Shown here: piece by piece, positions 15,914 to 26,671 of the stretch
Numbering within the stretch: position 1 is the stretch's first letter
How the letters are laid out: every line of letters starts with the position of its first letter
Assembly (NCBI GenBank): GCA_022647765.1
Contig: JALCLH010000001.1
Coordinates: 163,480-227,479 of the forward strand
DNA length: 64,000 nt
DNA from: Acidipropionibacterium sp.
GTDB taxonomy: Bacteria; Actinomycetota; Actinomycetes; Propionibacteriales; Propionibacteriaceae
Direction of reading: 5' to 3'
Program-made: the position numbers and the translations under genes
Notes under the pieces: generated by a model
Seen by the model: only the letters and a program-made list of their open reading frames with translations
Databases searched by the model: none
What the model was told of the DNA's origin: nothing

Positions 15914-17008
15914 GTGAGTGCTGGGACGGGGCCCGGCGAGGCGATCGCGCCGCCCGCGAGGGCGACTCCGCAGGAGCGGGACCGGAGGATGGCCTCCGAT
16001 CCGCTTGTCCGGGAAGGCTTGACCAGCCGGTATCGGCAGCGCACCGCCGACCCGCGATCGGTTGCCGCCTGCCTGGCGGTCTGGATCGCCGCCACCGTGG
16101 TGATCGCGCTGGTTCCCGACACCGACGCTTTCATCGTGCACGGTCAGCTGCCGGTGGCGGTGTTCACCGGCCTGGTGGCGGTGGCGCTGGCCCTCGTCTG
16201 GCTGGTGGCGCGTCGCCCCACCGGCTCCCGTGGACTGGCGGCCTCTCGGTGGCTGGGACAATGGGCCGGCTGGTGGATCGCGGCCGGCGTGGCGATTCTG
16301 CTGTGGGATGTCGCGACCGCCAAGACCGGATGGGGTCGGCCCCCCTACGTCCCACCGCCCGGCCAGTTGCTCACCGAGGCCTGGGCCGACAAGGAGCTGC
16401 TCGGCTCCTCGATCGGTCACTCCGCGGAGCTGCTCGCCCTGGGGCTGGTAATCGGCGGGGCGGCCGGTCTGGCCACCGGCCTGTGGATGGGCTGGTCCAG
16501 GCGGGCCGGCTACTGGATCAACCCGATCGTCAAGTACATCGGTCCGGTGCCGACCATCGCCTGGATCCCGATCGTCTTCATCGCCTTCCCGGACACCTTC
16601 TGGGCGGCGGTGTTCCTGGTGTCGCTGACCGTCTGGTTCCCGATGACCGTGCTCACCAACGCTGGCATCCGTGCGGTACCCAAGGAGTACTTCGACGTCT
16701 GCCAGACTCTCGGCGCCTCCAGTCGATTCCTGATCTTCAAGGTGTCTCTGCCGGCGGCACTTCCGAACATCTTCACCGGTGTCTTCATGGCCCTGCCGAC
16801 CGCTTTCGTCACCCTGACCATCGCGGAGACCCTGGGCGTCAACTCCGGCCTCGGCTGGTACATCAACTGGAAGAAGGGGTGGAGCGCCTATCCGGCGATG
16901 TACGCGGCGATCGCGGTGATGGTGGTCTTCTGCGGCACCCTGCTCACTCTCGAACTGGCGATCAGGAACCACGTCCTGGCATGGCAGAAGGATCTGACGA
17001 GATGGTGA
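15914..17008 (+). CDS. SsuC/TauC-type ABC transporter permease
   Basis: A 364-residue permease with an unusually long N-terminus (two extra spans, AACLAVWIAATVVIALVP and LPVAVFTGLVAVALALVWLV) before the normal six-span core. The cytoplasmic coupling loop EYFDVCQTLGASSRFLIFKV has the EAA pattern with the conserved Gly. PTIAWIPIVFIAFP is characteristic of sulfonate/nitrate/taurine permeases. The GTG at 15914 lies 7 bp after the binding-protein stop codon; its end overlaps the ATPase start. It pairs with the binding protein upstream. Confidence 0.88.
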   Translation: MSAGTGPGEAIAPPARATPQERDRRMASDPLVREGLTSRYRQRTADPRSVAACLAVWIAATVVIALVPDTDAFIVHGQLPVAVFTGLVAVALALVWLVARRPTGSRGLAASRWLGQWAGWWIAAGVAILLWDVATAKTGWGRPPYVPPPGQLLTEAWADKELLGSSIGHSAELLALGLVIGGAAGLATGLWMGWSRRAGYWINPIVKYIGPVPTIAWIPIVFIAFPDTFWAAVFLVSLTVWFPMTVLTNAGIRAVPKEYFDVCQTLGASSRFLIFKVSLPAALPNIFTGVFMALPTAFVTLTIAETLGVNSGLGWYINWKKGWSAYPAMYAAIAVMVVFCGTLLTLELAIRNHVLAWQKDLTRW

Positions 17009-17787
17009 TCGGAACGCCCCAGGATCGGGGAGCGGAGCAGCAGAGAGGCGCGATTGATGTGCTCGACGTGAGCCAGGCCTTCCTCAACCACGGTGAGCCT
17101 CTCCCGGTCCTCGACCATGTCAGCCTGTCCGTGCGTCCCGGCAGTTTTGTGAGCCTTGTCGGGCTCTCCGGCTCCGGCAAGTCGACCCTGCTTCGGCTGG
17201 TGGCCGGCCTGGACAGGCCGTTGGCGGGGAGGGTATACGTCGACGGCCGCCCGATCGCCGGACCGGACCCGTCGCGCGGGCTGGTCTTCCAGGACCCGAC
17301 CCTGCTGCCCTGGCTCACAGTGGCGAAGAACGTCGGCCTGGGCCCGCAGGTACAGGGCCACGAGGCCGACCCGGTCTGGCGGCGTCGCGTCGACGAGATG
17401 ATCGAACTGGTCGGGCTCGAGGGATTCCGCGACGCCCTGCCCTCCGAACTGTCCGGAGGGATGGCTCAGCGGGCCTCGCTGGCCCGGGCCCTGGTGACCC
17501 GCCCCGAGATCCTGCTCCTCGACGAGCCGCTCGGGAAGCTGGACGCTCTCACCCGGTCCGCCCTCCAGGGCGAGATCGGCCGGCTCTGGCAGCGCCAGGG
17601 CTTCACCGCGCTGATGGTGACCCATGACGTCGAGGAGGCCCTGCTGCTGTCGGACCGGGTGGTCATCTTCTCTCCGCGCCCGGCGCAGATCATCGCTGAT
17701 GTCGAGGTGGACCTGCCCCGGCCCCGGACTCAGGACGACTCCCGTTTCCGCGAGTTGCGTCGCCAGATCCTCGATCTGCTGTCCTGA
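17002..17787 (+). CDS. SsuB/TauB-type ABC transporter ATPase
   Basis: A 261-residue ATP-binding subunit that powers the transporter. Walker A is GLSGSGKST, the Q-loop is in LVFQDPTLLPWLTV, the ABC signature LSGGMAQRASLARAL, Walker B ILLLDEPLGKLDALTR, and the H-loop VTHDVEEALLLSDRVV. The start ATG at 17002 overlaps the permease stop codon by 7 bp, so the three genes form one transcription and translation unit. No thiamine, sulfonate or nitrate enzyme gene is attached, leaving the substrate open. Confidence 0.92.
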   Translation: MVIGTPQDRGAEQQRGAIDVLDVSQAFLNHGEPLPVLDHVSLSVRPGSFVSLVGLSGSGKSTLLRLVAGLDRPLAGRVYVDGRPIAGPDPSRGLVFQDPTLLPWLTVAKNVGLGPQVQGHEADPVWRRRVDEMIELVGLEGFRDALPSELSGGMAQRASLARALVTRPEILLLDEPLGKLDALTRSALQGEIGRLWQRQGFTALMVTHDVEEALLLSDRVVIFSPRPAQIIADVEVDLPRPRTQDDSRFRELRRQILDLLS

Positions 17788-17837
17788 TCGCCCCGGACCG
17801 GGCCGGACGCCGGTACGGGTCGTGATATGAGTCGGCA

Positions 17838-18530
17838 ATGAACGTCGATCCCATCGTCTGCCTGCACGGCGTCACGAGTTCGCACACCACCTGGGGCGGT
17901 CTGGTGCTGGCCTGCAAGCCCCGCGGGGTCGACCCGCACTGCCTCACCCTGCTCGGCCACGGCCCCGTCGGGCGGCGTCACCGGGTGGACGGCTACTCGC
18001 TGGAGGCCTTCGTGGCCGACGCGATGGCCCAGATCAACCGGCTCGGACTGGAGAGATTCCAGCTGGTCGGCCATTCCCTGGGCGCCCATGTGGCGAGCAT
18101 GATCGCTCAGAGATTCCCGTGGCGGGTCAGCCGTCTGGTTCTGGAGGAGTTGCCGGTGCCGGCGCGCACCCGGGCCGACTCCGGTCCCGTTCACCACCGC
18201 TGGTCAGGGGTCCTCATCAAGGTCGGCGCGCTGTCCGGATATCGGCGCTTCGACCCCGTCATGGTGTCCCGGGTGCTCGATCAGCTCGACTCGCCCCGCC
18301 CGCAGTGGTGGCGGGATCTGGACCGGATCACCATGCCGGTGCTGATGATCGGCGGCGGCACGCGCTCCTATCTGGACCAGCGCCGGTTCGCCCTGGTGGC
18401 CGCCGAGCTGTCCGACGTCCGGCTGGTCGAGATCGACGGCGGCCACCGGGTGCACATCACCCGGGGCGACGCCTTCCTCGCCGAAGTGGTGCCCTTCCTC
18501 CTCGGTCCGGACAGGTCCGGCGCGCACTGA
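17838..18530 (+). CDS. alpha/beta hydrolase
   Basis: A 230-residue alpha/beta-hydrolase-fold enzyme. The oxyanion region IVCLHGVTSS, the nucleophile elbow LVGHSLGAHVASM and the final His in EIDGGHRVHIT are all present; the acid is probably the Asp in MIGGGTRSYLDQRR. The lid region is short. The family covers esterases, lactonases, haloperoxidases and others, and nothing here selects one. It lies 50 bp after the ABC ATPase gene, so read-through is possible. Confidence 0.85.
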   Translation: MNVDPIVCLHGVTSSHTTWGGLVLACKPRGVDPHCLTLLGHGPVGRRHRVDGYSLEAFVADAMAQINRLGLERFQLVGHSLGAHVASMIAQRFPWRVSRLVLEELPVPARTRADSGPVHHRWSGVLIKVGALSGYRRFDPVMVSRVLDQLDSPRPQWWRDLDRITMPVLMIGGGTRSYLDQRRFALVAAELSDVRLVEIDGGHRVHITRGDAFLAEVVPFLLGPDRSGAH

Positions 18531-18540
18531 GGGAACAGTA

Positions 18541-18561
18541 GTTGAGCGAGAGAGGCTCAAC
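18541..18561. promoter_or_regulatory. HAIR-type HspR operator
   Basis: GTTGAGC-N7-GCTCAAC is a perfect inverted repeat with the 7-bp gap of the HspR-associated inverted repeat (consensus CTTGAGT-N7-ACTCAAG). A further CTTGAGT half site lies at 18566-18572. HspR represses chaperone genes in actinobacteria; its gene is not in this window. Confidence 0.75.
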
Positions 18562-18566
18562 TCTTC

Positions 18567-18595
18567 TTGAGTTTCCGAGAAGGCGTGTCTAAAGT
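18567..18595 (+). promoter_or_regulatory. hsp20 promoter
   Basis: TTGAGT (18567-18572), 17 bp, TAAAGT (18590-18595). The -35 overlaps the third HAIR half site, so HspR bound there would block RNA polymerase. The leader before the ATG is about 75 nt. Confidence 0.65.
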
Positions 18596-18677
18596 TAAGC
18601 CTGCAAGGCTCAAGGAGCCGGGGATGGCAACACATCCCTCCAGACAACCGACCACACGACTCAGAGGATGATCACCG

Positions 18678-19118
18678 ATGGCACACAGCTTCGACCCCTT
18701 CAGCGAGATGGACCGTCTCTTCTCCGGCGCCTCCCGCACTCCCGCGTCCGTCGCCATGCCGATGGACCTGTACCGCAACGAGGACTCCTACGTCGCCGAG
18801 ATCGACCTGCCCGGGGTGGACCCGGCCAGCATCGACATCGACATCGACGGCCAGACCCTCACCATCCGCGCCGAGCGCGCCTCGCACGCCGGCGAGCAGT
18901 CCGAGTGGCTGACCCGCGAGCGCGCCGTCGGCACCTTCGCCCGCCAGCTCACCCTGGGCAGCGGCCTGGCCACCGACCAGATCGGCGCCGACTACTCCGA
19001 TGGCGTGCTGCGCCTCACCATCCCGGTCGCCGAGGCCGCCAAGCCGCGCAAGATCGAGGTGCGGCACGCCGAGTCCGCAGCGCCCACGACCACGGTGCCC
19101 GGCAGCGTCGAGGCCTGA
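18678..19118 (+). CDS. Hsp20 family small heat-shock protein
   Basis: A 146-residue alpha-crystallin-type chaperone that holds unfolded proteins in the cytoplasm. The alpha-crystallin domain spans about residues 32-125, starting at MPMDLYRNEDSYVAEIDLPG, with DGQTLTIRAERASH and the C-terminal GVLRLTIPVAEAAKPRKIEV (the V/I-P-V anchor). The N-terminus AHSFDPFSEMDRLF is typical of the mycobacterial Hsp18 group. An HspR operator and a matching promoter lie directly upstream, consistent with heat-shock control. Confidence 0.95.
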   Translation: MAHSFDPFSEMDRLFSGASRTPASVAMPMDLYRNEDSYVAEIDLPGVDPASIDIDIDGQTLTIRAERASHAGEQSEWLTRERAVGTFARQLTLGSGLATDQIGADYSDGVLRLTIPVAEAAKPRKIEVRHAESAAPTTTVPGSVEA

Positions 19119-19150
19119 CCCGCAACCCGGAGCGCCGAGGGACGAGGAGG

Positions 19151-19687
19151 TCAGCCGGCGGGCCGCTCAGTCAACCAGGCCGCGGCCCGGCCGGCGACCT
19201 CCTGGACGGGACCAGTGACGTCGAGAGTGATGCCCTGCTCATCGGCCCCGAGCGGCTCGAGAGTGGCGAACTGGGAGTCGACGAGGCCGGCCGGCATGAA
19301 GTGGTGCTGGCGTGCGGCGACCCGCTCGATGATGAGGTCCCGGCCTCCGGCGAGGTGGATGAACACGACGCCGGGGCAGGCCTGGCGCAGCAGGTCGCGG
19401 TAGCTGCGCTTGAGGGCCGAACAAGCGGCGATCGCGCCCTCGGCGCGGTGCTCGCGCAGCCATCTCCCGACGGCCAGCAGCCAGGGCCGCCGGTCGGCGT
19501 CGTCGAGGGGATGTCCCGCGGCCATCTTGGCGATGTTCTCCGGAGGATGCAGATCGTCGCCGTCGATGAAGGCGGCGCCGAAGCGCGCGGCGAGCCGGAC
19601 GCCGACGGCCGACTTCCCCGCACCCGAGACGCCCATCACCACGGCCGTGACAGGCAGCGTCGATGCGGGCAGTTGGGATGCTGTCAT
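19151..19687 (-). CDS. gntK: gluconokinase
   Basis: A 178-residue P-loop kinase that phosphorylates gluconate to 6-phosphogluconate. It shows VVMGVSGAGKSAVGVRLAAR (Walker A), FIDGDDLHPPENIAKMAAGH, LDDADRRPWL, CSALKRSYRDLLR and FIHLAGGRDLIIERVAARQHHFMP, all diagnostic of the GntK family. It converges with hsp20 (32 bp between stop codons) and diverges from the potassium channel gene, whose -10 box lies 47 bp from this start codon. No gluconate permease or repressor is adjacent. Confidence 0.93.
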   Translation of the reverse strand: MTASQLPASTLPVTAVVMGVSGAGKSAVGVRLAARFGAAFIDGDDLHPPENIAKMAAGHPLDDADRRPWLLAVGRWLREHRAEGAIAACSALKRSYRDLLRQACPGVVFIHLAGGRDLIIERVAARQHHFMPAGLVDSQFATLEPLGADEQGITLDVTGPVQEVAGRAAAWLTERPAG

Positions 19688-19733
19688 GGCTCCATCAGAT
19701 CACACGTCGCCTCGGCCCGGGGTGGGACGCGGA

Positions 19734-19739
19734 TACAAT
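19734..19739 (+). promoter_or_regulatory. -10 box of the ion channel gene (leaderless)
   Basis: TACAAT ends 6 nt before the ATG at 19746; no ribosome-binding site is visible. Confidence 0.6.
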
Positions 19740-19745
19740 CCGCTC

Positions 19746-20456
19746 ATGAGCCTATCGAAGTGGGAGAGGGCCACTAAATGGCCGCTTGCCGCGCTCAGTC
19801 TCGTGTTCATAGCCGTGTATGCGTGGCAGGTTGTCGCACAGCCCATCGACCCGTGGAATATCTTGGCCAACAGCGCGATGTACGTATTGTGGGCCATGTT
19901 CGTGGCCGATTATGTGACGAGATTGCTGCTGTCCGAACGCAAGTGGACATTCGTCAAACAAAATGTGCTCTCTCTTGTCGTTGTGGTCCTTCCCGCGTTC
20001 GGGCCACTGCGGATACTGCTCCTGCTTCCCGCATTCAACTCCCTCCAGCGCACCGGCCGCATCGCACTGCGAGGCCGAATCGTGACGTATGTCGCCAGTT
20101 CTGTCGTCATGGTCGTGGTCATCGGGTCGCTCGCCATACTCGATGTCGAACGTGGCGCGCCGGGCGCGTCGATCGACTCGTTCGGCGATGCCGTCTGGTG
20201 GTCGTTCATCACTCTCACCACCGTTGGATACGGCAATTACTCTCCGGTGACGGTCATGGGACGCGTGATTGCGGTGGGAATGATGCTCGCAGGGATCGGT
20301 CTCCTCAGCGTCGTCACCAGCTATCTCGCATCATGGATGGTCAGTAGGGTCAGCGAGGACAAGAAGAAGTCCGAGCAGATCACCAGAGCGCAGATTGAAG
20401 GTGTGGAGAAGCGGCTGGAACGCATCGAAATGCTGCTGCAGGACTTACAGCGATAG
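19746..20456 (+). CDS. voltage-gated-like potassium channel subunit
   Basis: A 236-residue membrane protein with the selectivity filter TLTTVGYGNYSPVT. Spans are visible at WPLAALSLVFIAVYAWQVVA, ILANSAMYVLWAMFVADYV, VLSLVVVVLPAFGPLRILLL, YVASSVVMVVVIGSLAIL and the inner helix VIAVGMMLAGIGLLSVV. A coiled-coil tail (KKSEQITRAQIEGVEKRLER) could assemble the tetramer. The segment before the pore holds few of the regularly spaced arginines of a true voltage sensor. Base composition is less GC-rich than its neighbours, hinting at a different history. Confidence 0.88.
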   Translation: MSLSKWERATKWPLAALSLVFIAVYAWQVVAQPIDPWNILANSAMYVLWAMFVADYVTRLLLSERKWTFVKQNVLSLVVVVLPAFGPLRILLLLPAFNSLQRTGRIALRGRIVTYVASSVVMVVVIGSLAILDVERGAPGASIDSFGDAVWWSFITLTTVGYGNYSPVTVMGRVIAVGMMLAGIGLLSVVTSYLASWMVSRVSEDKKKSEQITRAQIEGVEKRLERIEMLLQDLQR

Positions 20457-20459
20457 GCT
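20454..20459 (+). promoter_or_regulatory. -10 box of rarD (leaderless)
   Basis: TAGGCT ends 6 nt before the GTG at 20466 and spans the stop codon of the channel gene. Confidence 0.5.
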
Positions 20460-21373
20460 CCTCCGGTGCCTTCCTCGAATCCGCCGGAATCCGCGCGTAC
20501 CACGAGGCGACGCGGAATCGCCTCCGCCTTCATCGCCTACGGAGTGTGGGGCGCCTTCCCGCTGTACTTCGTGGCGCTGGCCCCGGCCGGAGCACTGGAG
20601 ATTGTCGCCCACCGCATCTGGTGGACGATGATCACCTGTGCCATCGTCCTCACCTGGCGGCGGGACTGGACCTGGCTGAGGGATCTCCTGCGGCGTCCGG
20701 GTCTGGCGGCCGGGGTCGCCCTGTCAGGAGCCGTCATCACCTTCAACTGGGGAACCTACGTGTGGGCGGTGAGCAACGATCACACCGTCGACGCGGCTCT
20801 CGGATACTTCCTCAATCCGCTGGTGACGATCGGCCTGGGGGTGCTCATCCTGCACGAGAGGCTGCGCAGGCTCCAGTGGGCGGCGGTGGGCATCGGGCTG
20901 ATCGCCGCGGTCTTTCTCACCGTGTCCTCCGGGAGCGTGCCCTGGACCGCGCTGGCGCTGGCGTTCAGCTTCGGGCTGTACGGGCTGCTGAAGAACCGGG
21001 TCGGCGTCACGCTGGAACCCTGGCAGTCGCTGGGCGCCGAGAGTGCCGCCGTGGCACCCTTCGCCCTGGCCTTCCTCATCGTGCTCCAGGTGCGCGGCGA
21101 GTCGACTTTTCTTGCTCCCGCCGGAGTGCACACCGGGCTGCTGGTGCTGTCGGGGCTGGTGACCGCCATTCCACTGCTCTTCTTCGCCGAGGCGGCGCGC
21201 CTCATTCCGCTGTCGATGATCGGGCTGATCCAGTTCATCACCCCGATCCTGCAGCTGATCGTCGGTGTGGCGCTGCTGCACGAGCACATGGCGGCCGGAC
21301 GCTGGATCGGTTTCGGGATCGTGTGGATCGCGCTGGTGGTGCTGGCGGTCGATTCCCTGCTGGTCTCCCGGCG

Positions 21374-24313
<2,940 letters not shown>

Positions 24314-24341
24314 GACGGTCCTTTCGGGCTCGGGCGGGAGG

Positions 24342-24716
24342 TCAGTCGGCGGTGAGGGCGAGATAGTCCTGGCGGTTGAGCAGGCCGGCCGGTTCGGCCG
24401 AGAGCGAGATCTTCATCAGCCATCCCTGGCTGAACGGGTCGGTGTTGACCAGCTCGGGGGAGTCCGACAGGGCCTCGTTGATCTCGGTGACCGTGCCGCT
24501 CACCGGGGAGAACAGGTCGGAGACCGATTTCGTAGACTCCACCTCGCCGATCACCGCTCCGGCGGTCACCTCTGTGCCGACCTCGGGCAGCTGGACGAAG
24601 ACGATGTCCCCGAGCTCCTGGGTCGCGAAGTCGGTGATGCCGACGGTCGCGGAGCCCGAACCGTCGGTGGCGAGCCACTCGTGCTCGGCGGAGTAGAGCA
24701 GGTCCTCAATGGTCAC
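24342..24716 (-). CDS. gcvH: glycine cleavage system H protein
   Basis: A 124-residue lipoyl carrier that shuttles the aminomethyl intermediate between the P, T and L proteins. It reads [34 protein letters not shown] and [20 protein letters not shown], where the Lys of ESTKSVSD is the lipoylation site, and ends in [11 protein letters not shown]. The GTG at 24716 follows GAGGAG with suitable spacing. It lies between gcvT (20 bp gap) and gcvP (28 bp gap); the L protein gene is not here. Confidence 0.95.
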   Translation of the reverse strand: MTIEDLLYSAEHEWLATDGSGSATVGITDFATQELGDIVFVQLPEVGTEVTAGAVIGEVESTKSVSDLFSPVSGTVTEINEALSDSPELVNTDPFSQGWLMKISLSAEPAGLLNRQDYLALTAD

Positions 24717-24736
24717 GATGTGCTCCTCGGGGTGGG

Positions 24737-25870
24737 TCAGGATCGGGTGTAGAAGGGCAGTGGGACGACGGTGAACGGCAGGCTCGTGCCGCGGACGTCG
24801 ACGGCCAGCCGGGTGCCGGGATCGCTGAACTCCGGCGCCAGGTAGGCCATCGCCACCGGATGGCCGAGGGTGGGCGACAGCGCCCCGGAGGTCACCTCGC
24901 CGATGGCGTCCCCGGCGGCGCTGAGCACAGCGTATCCGGCCCGGGCGGCGCGGCGTCCCTGGCCGGCCAGTCCGACCAGCACCGGGTCGCCGGACCCATC
25001 GCGTCCTTCCAGGGCGGCCCGGCCCACGAAGTCGCCGGGCTTGGCGAAGGAGACGACGCGGCCCAGCCCGGCCTGAGCGGGCCGGGTGGCGGTCGTCAGC
25101 TCGTGTCCGTAGAGCGGCATCCCGGCCTCCAGCCGCAGGGTGTCTCGGCAGGCCAGACCGCAGGGCAGGGGAGCGACGCCGGCGACGTCGCTCAGCGTCT
25201 GCCACAGCCGCTGTGCCGAGGAGCTCGGGACATACAGTTCGAAGCCGTCCTCCCCGGTGTAGCCGGTTCGGGCGATCAGCAGCGGATCTCCCTCGAAGGT
25301 GCCGGCGCGGCACCGGTAGTATCCCAGCGAACCGATCTCCTCGGGACCCACGCTCGAGCTTCCGGAATCGGGGTGAGCCAGAGCCGCGGCGACGATGGCC
25401 TCGGATCCGGGACCCTGGACGGCGATCAGCGCGGTGCCGGCGGTCTCGTCGATCACCTCGGCGTCGAAACGCCGAGTGCGGTCGACGAGGGCGGCCAGAT
25501 CGAGTTGTGCATTGGCGGCGTTGACGACGGCCAGGTAGTCCCCGTCTGGCAGCCGGTAGACGACCAGGTCGTCGAGGATTCCGCCCTCCTCATTGAGCAG
25601 CAGGGTGTACTTCGCCCGTCCGATGGCCAGGCCGGACAGTTTCCCGGCCAGCGAATAATCCAGGGCGTCGCCCGCCTGGGCGCCCCGGATCCGGATCTCG
25701 CCCATGTGCGAGAGGTCGAAGATCCCGGCGCCGGTGCGCACGGCTCGGTGCTCGGCGAGGTCGGAGGTGTAGCGCGCCGGCATCTGCCATCCGGCGAAGG
25801 TGATGAAGGTCGCGCCGAGCGCCTCGTGCACCGACTGCAATGGGGAGTGACGAAGACTCTCATCGGTCAT
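24737..25870 (-). CDS. gcvT: glycine cleavage system aminomethyltransferase, T protein
   Basis: A 377-residue enzyme that transfers the methylene group to tetrahydrofolate and releases ammonia. Visible motifs are HEALGATFITFAGWQMPARY, GAGIFDLSHMGEIRI, GGILDDLVVYRL, ARTGYTGEDGFELYVP and ACRDTLRLEAGMPLYGHEL. An upstream in-frame start exists, but the ATG at 25870 has GGAGG in front and gives the normal family length. It is the first gene of gcvTHP; I see no glycine riboswitch in the short upstream stretch. Confidence 0.95.
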   Translation of the reverse strand: MTDESLRHSPLQSVHEALGATFITFAGWQMPARYTSDLAEHRAVRTGAGIFDLSHMGEIRIRGAQAGDALDYSLAGKLSGLAIGRAKYTLLLNEEGGILDDLVVYRLPDGDYLAVVNAANAQLDLAALVDRTRRFDAEVIDETAGTALIAVQGPGSEAIVAAALAHPDSGSSSVGPEEIGSLGYYRCRAGTFEGDPLLIARTGYTGEDGFELYVPSSSAQRLWQTLSDVAGVAPLPCGLACRDTLRLEAGMPLYGHELTTATRPAQAGLGRVVSFAKPGDFVGRAALEGRDGSGDPVLVGLAGQGRRAARAGYAVLSAAGDAIGEVTSGALSPTLGHPVAMAYLAPEFSDPGTRLAVDVRGTSLPFTVVPLPFYTRS

Positions 25871-25973
25871 TGCCGTGGCCTCCTGAGACGCGGTGCGGAT
25901 GGACCCCACGAGGAAGTATGGCACTGCGGTGATCCGTTGGTGTGATCTGTTTCCCAGCGGACCGGCTCCGACC

Positions 25974-25979
25974 TACAAT
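25974..25979 (+). promoter_or_regulatory. -10 box of the DUF3040 gene
   Basis: TACAAT lies 58 nt before the GTG at 26038, leaving a leader of about 50 nt that ends in a strong AAGGAGG ribosome-binding site (26024-26030). Confidence 0.5.
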
Positions 25980-26037
25980 TAGCCGCATAGGAAGATGGTC
26001 GTCCCCGTCGGGGAACGAGTGATGAAGGAGGTGCGAC

Positions 26038-26460
26038 GTGCCACTCTCAGCAGAGGAGCAGCGGCGACTCGCTGAACTCGAGGAGTCTCTGTCGGCCGAG
26101 GATCCCGGGTTCGCACGCACCTTCTCGCGCAACGCGCCCGGGCAGAAGAAGCCCGGCGGACGCCGGCGTCCGCCCACCGCGCGGACCATCTGGTCGATCC
26201 TCGGCATCATCGTGGGTCTGGTGCTGCTGCTGGTCGGGATGGAGCTCCGGCCGATCGTCAATATCGTCGTCAGTATCTGCGGTTTCGTCGTGATGCTGGT
26301 CAGCGCCGTGACGCTGATGAGCGGTGTGCAGCACCGCGGGCCCGCCAAGGGTCAGGGCCCGGACAAGCGAGGGTCCGGCACCCATCCTGCCGGGACCGGA
26401 CGCAGCTTCACCCAGCGGATGGAGGAGCGCTGGCGCCGTCGCAGCGACGGTCAGCACTGA
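26038..26460 (+). CDS. DUF3040 membrane protein
   Basis: A 140-residue actinobacterial protein of unknown function. The N-terminus PLSAEEQRRLAELEESLSAE is the DUF3040 signature, a short charged helix before FARTF. Two membrane spans follow (IWSILGIIVGLVLLLVGMEL and IVNIVVSICGFVVMLVSAVT) and the tail is basic and probably cytoplasmic. In mycobacteria relatives lie near division genes; here it is 5 kb from mraZ with the moxR operon between. A complex hairpin follows the stop codon. Confidence 0.85.
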   Translation: MPLSAEEQRRLAELEESLSAEDPGFARTFSRNAPGQKKPGGRRRPPTARTIWSILGIIVGLVLLLVGMELRPIVNIVVSICGFVVMLVSAVTLMSGVQHRGPAKGQGPDKRGSGTHPAGTGRSFTQRMEERWRRRSDGQH

Positions 26461-26478
26461 GTCGGTCACCCTTGAGGC

Positions 26479-26512
26479 ACTGACTTGGGCTGTGGCTTTG
26501 CCACCCGTCAGT
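26479..26512 (+). terminator. hairpin after the DUF3040 gene
   Basis: ACTGAC (26479-26484) pairs with GTCAGT (26507-26512) and encloses a second hairpin GTGGC-TTT-GCCAC (26492-26504). It lies 19 bp after the stop codon. The rest of the spacer to 26671 shows no gene that I can support. Confidence 0.55.
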
Positions 26513-26671
26513 TCCTCACAGATTCGCCTTAGACCTCTCACAGTATCTGCTCAGATCTTGGCGTCTCGCTGACTGGCTCCATCCGGGAGCGCCGTCTCGT
26601 GGTTGTGGTGGGTGGAGATTCCGATCTTCGGGGCATCCAGCACCTCGACCAGACCCGCTGGAATCAATCCT

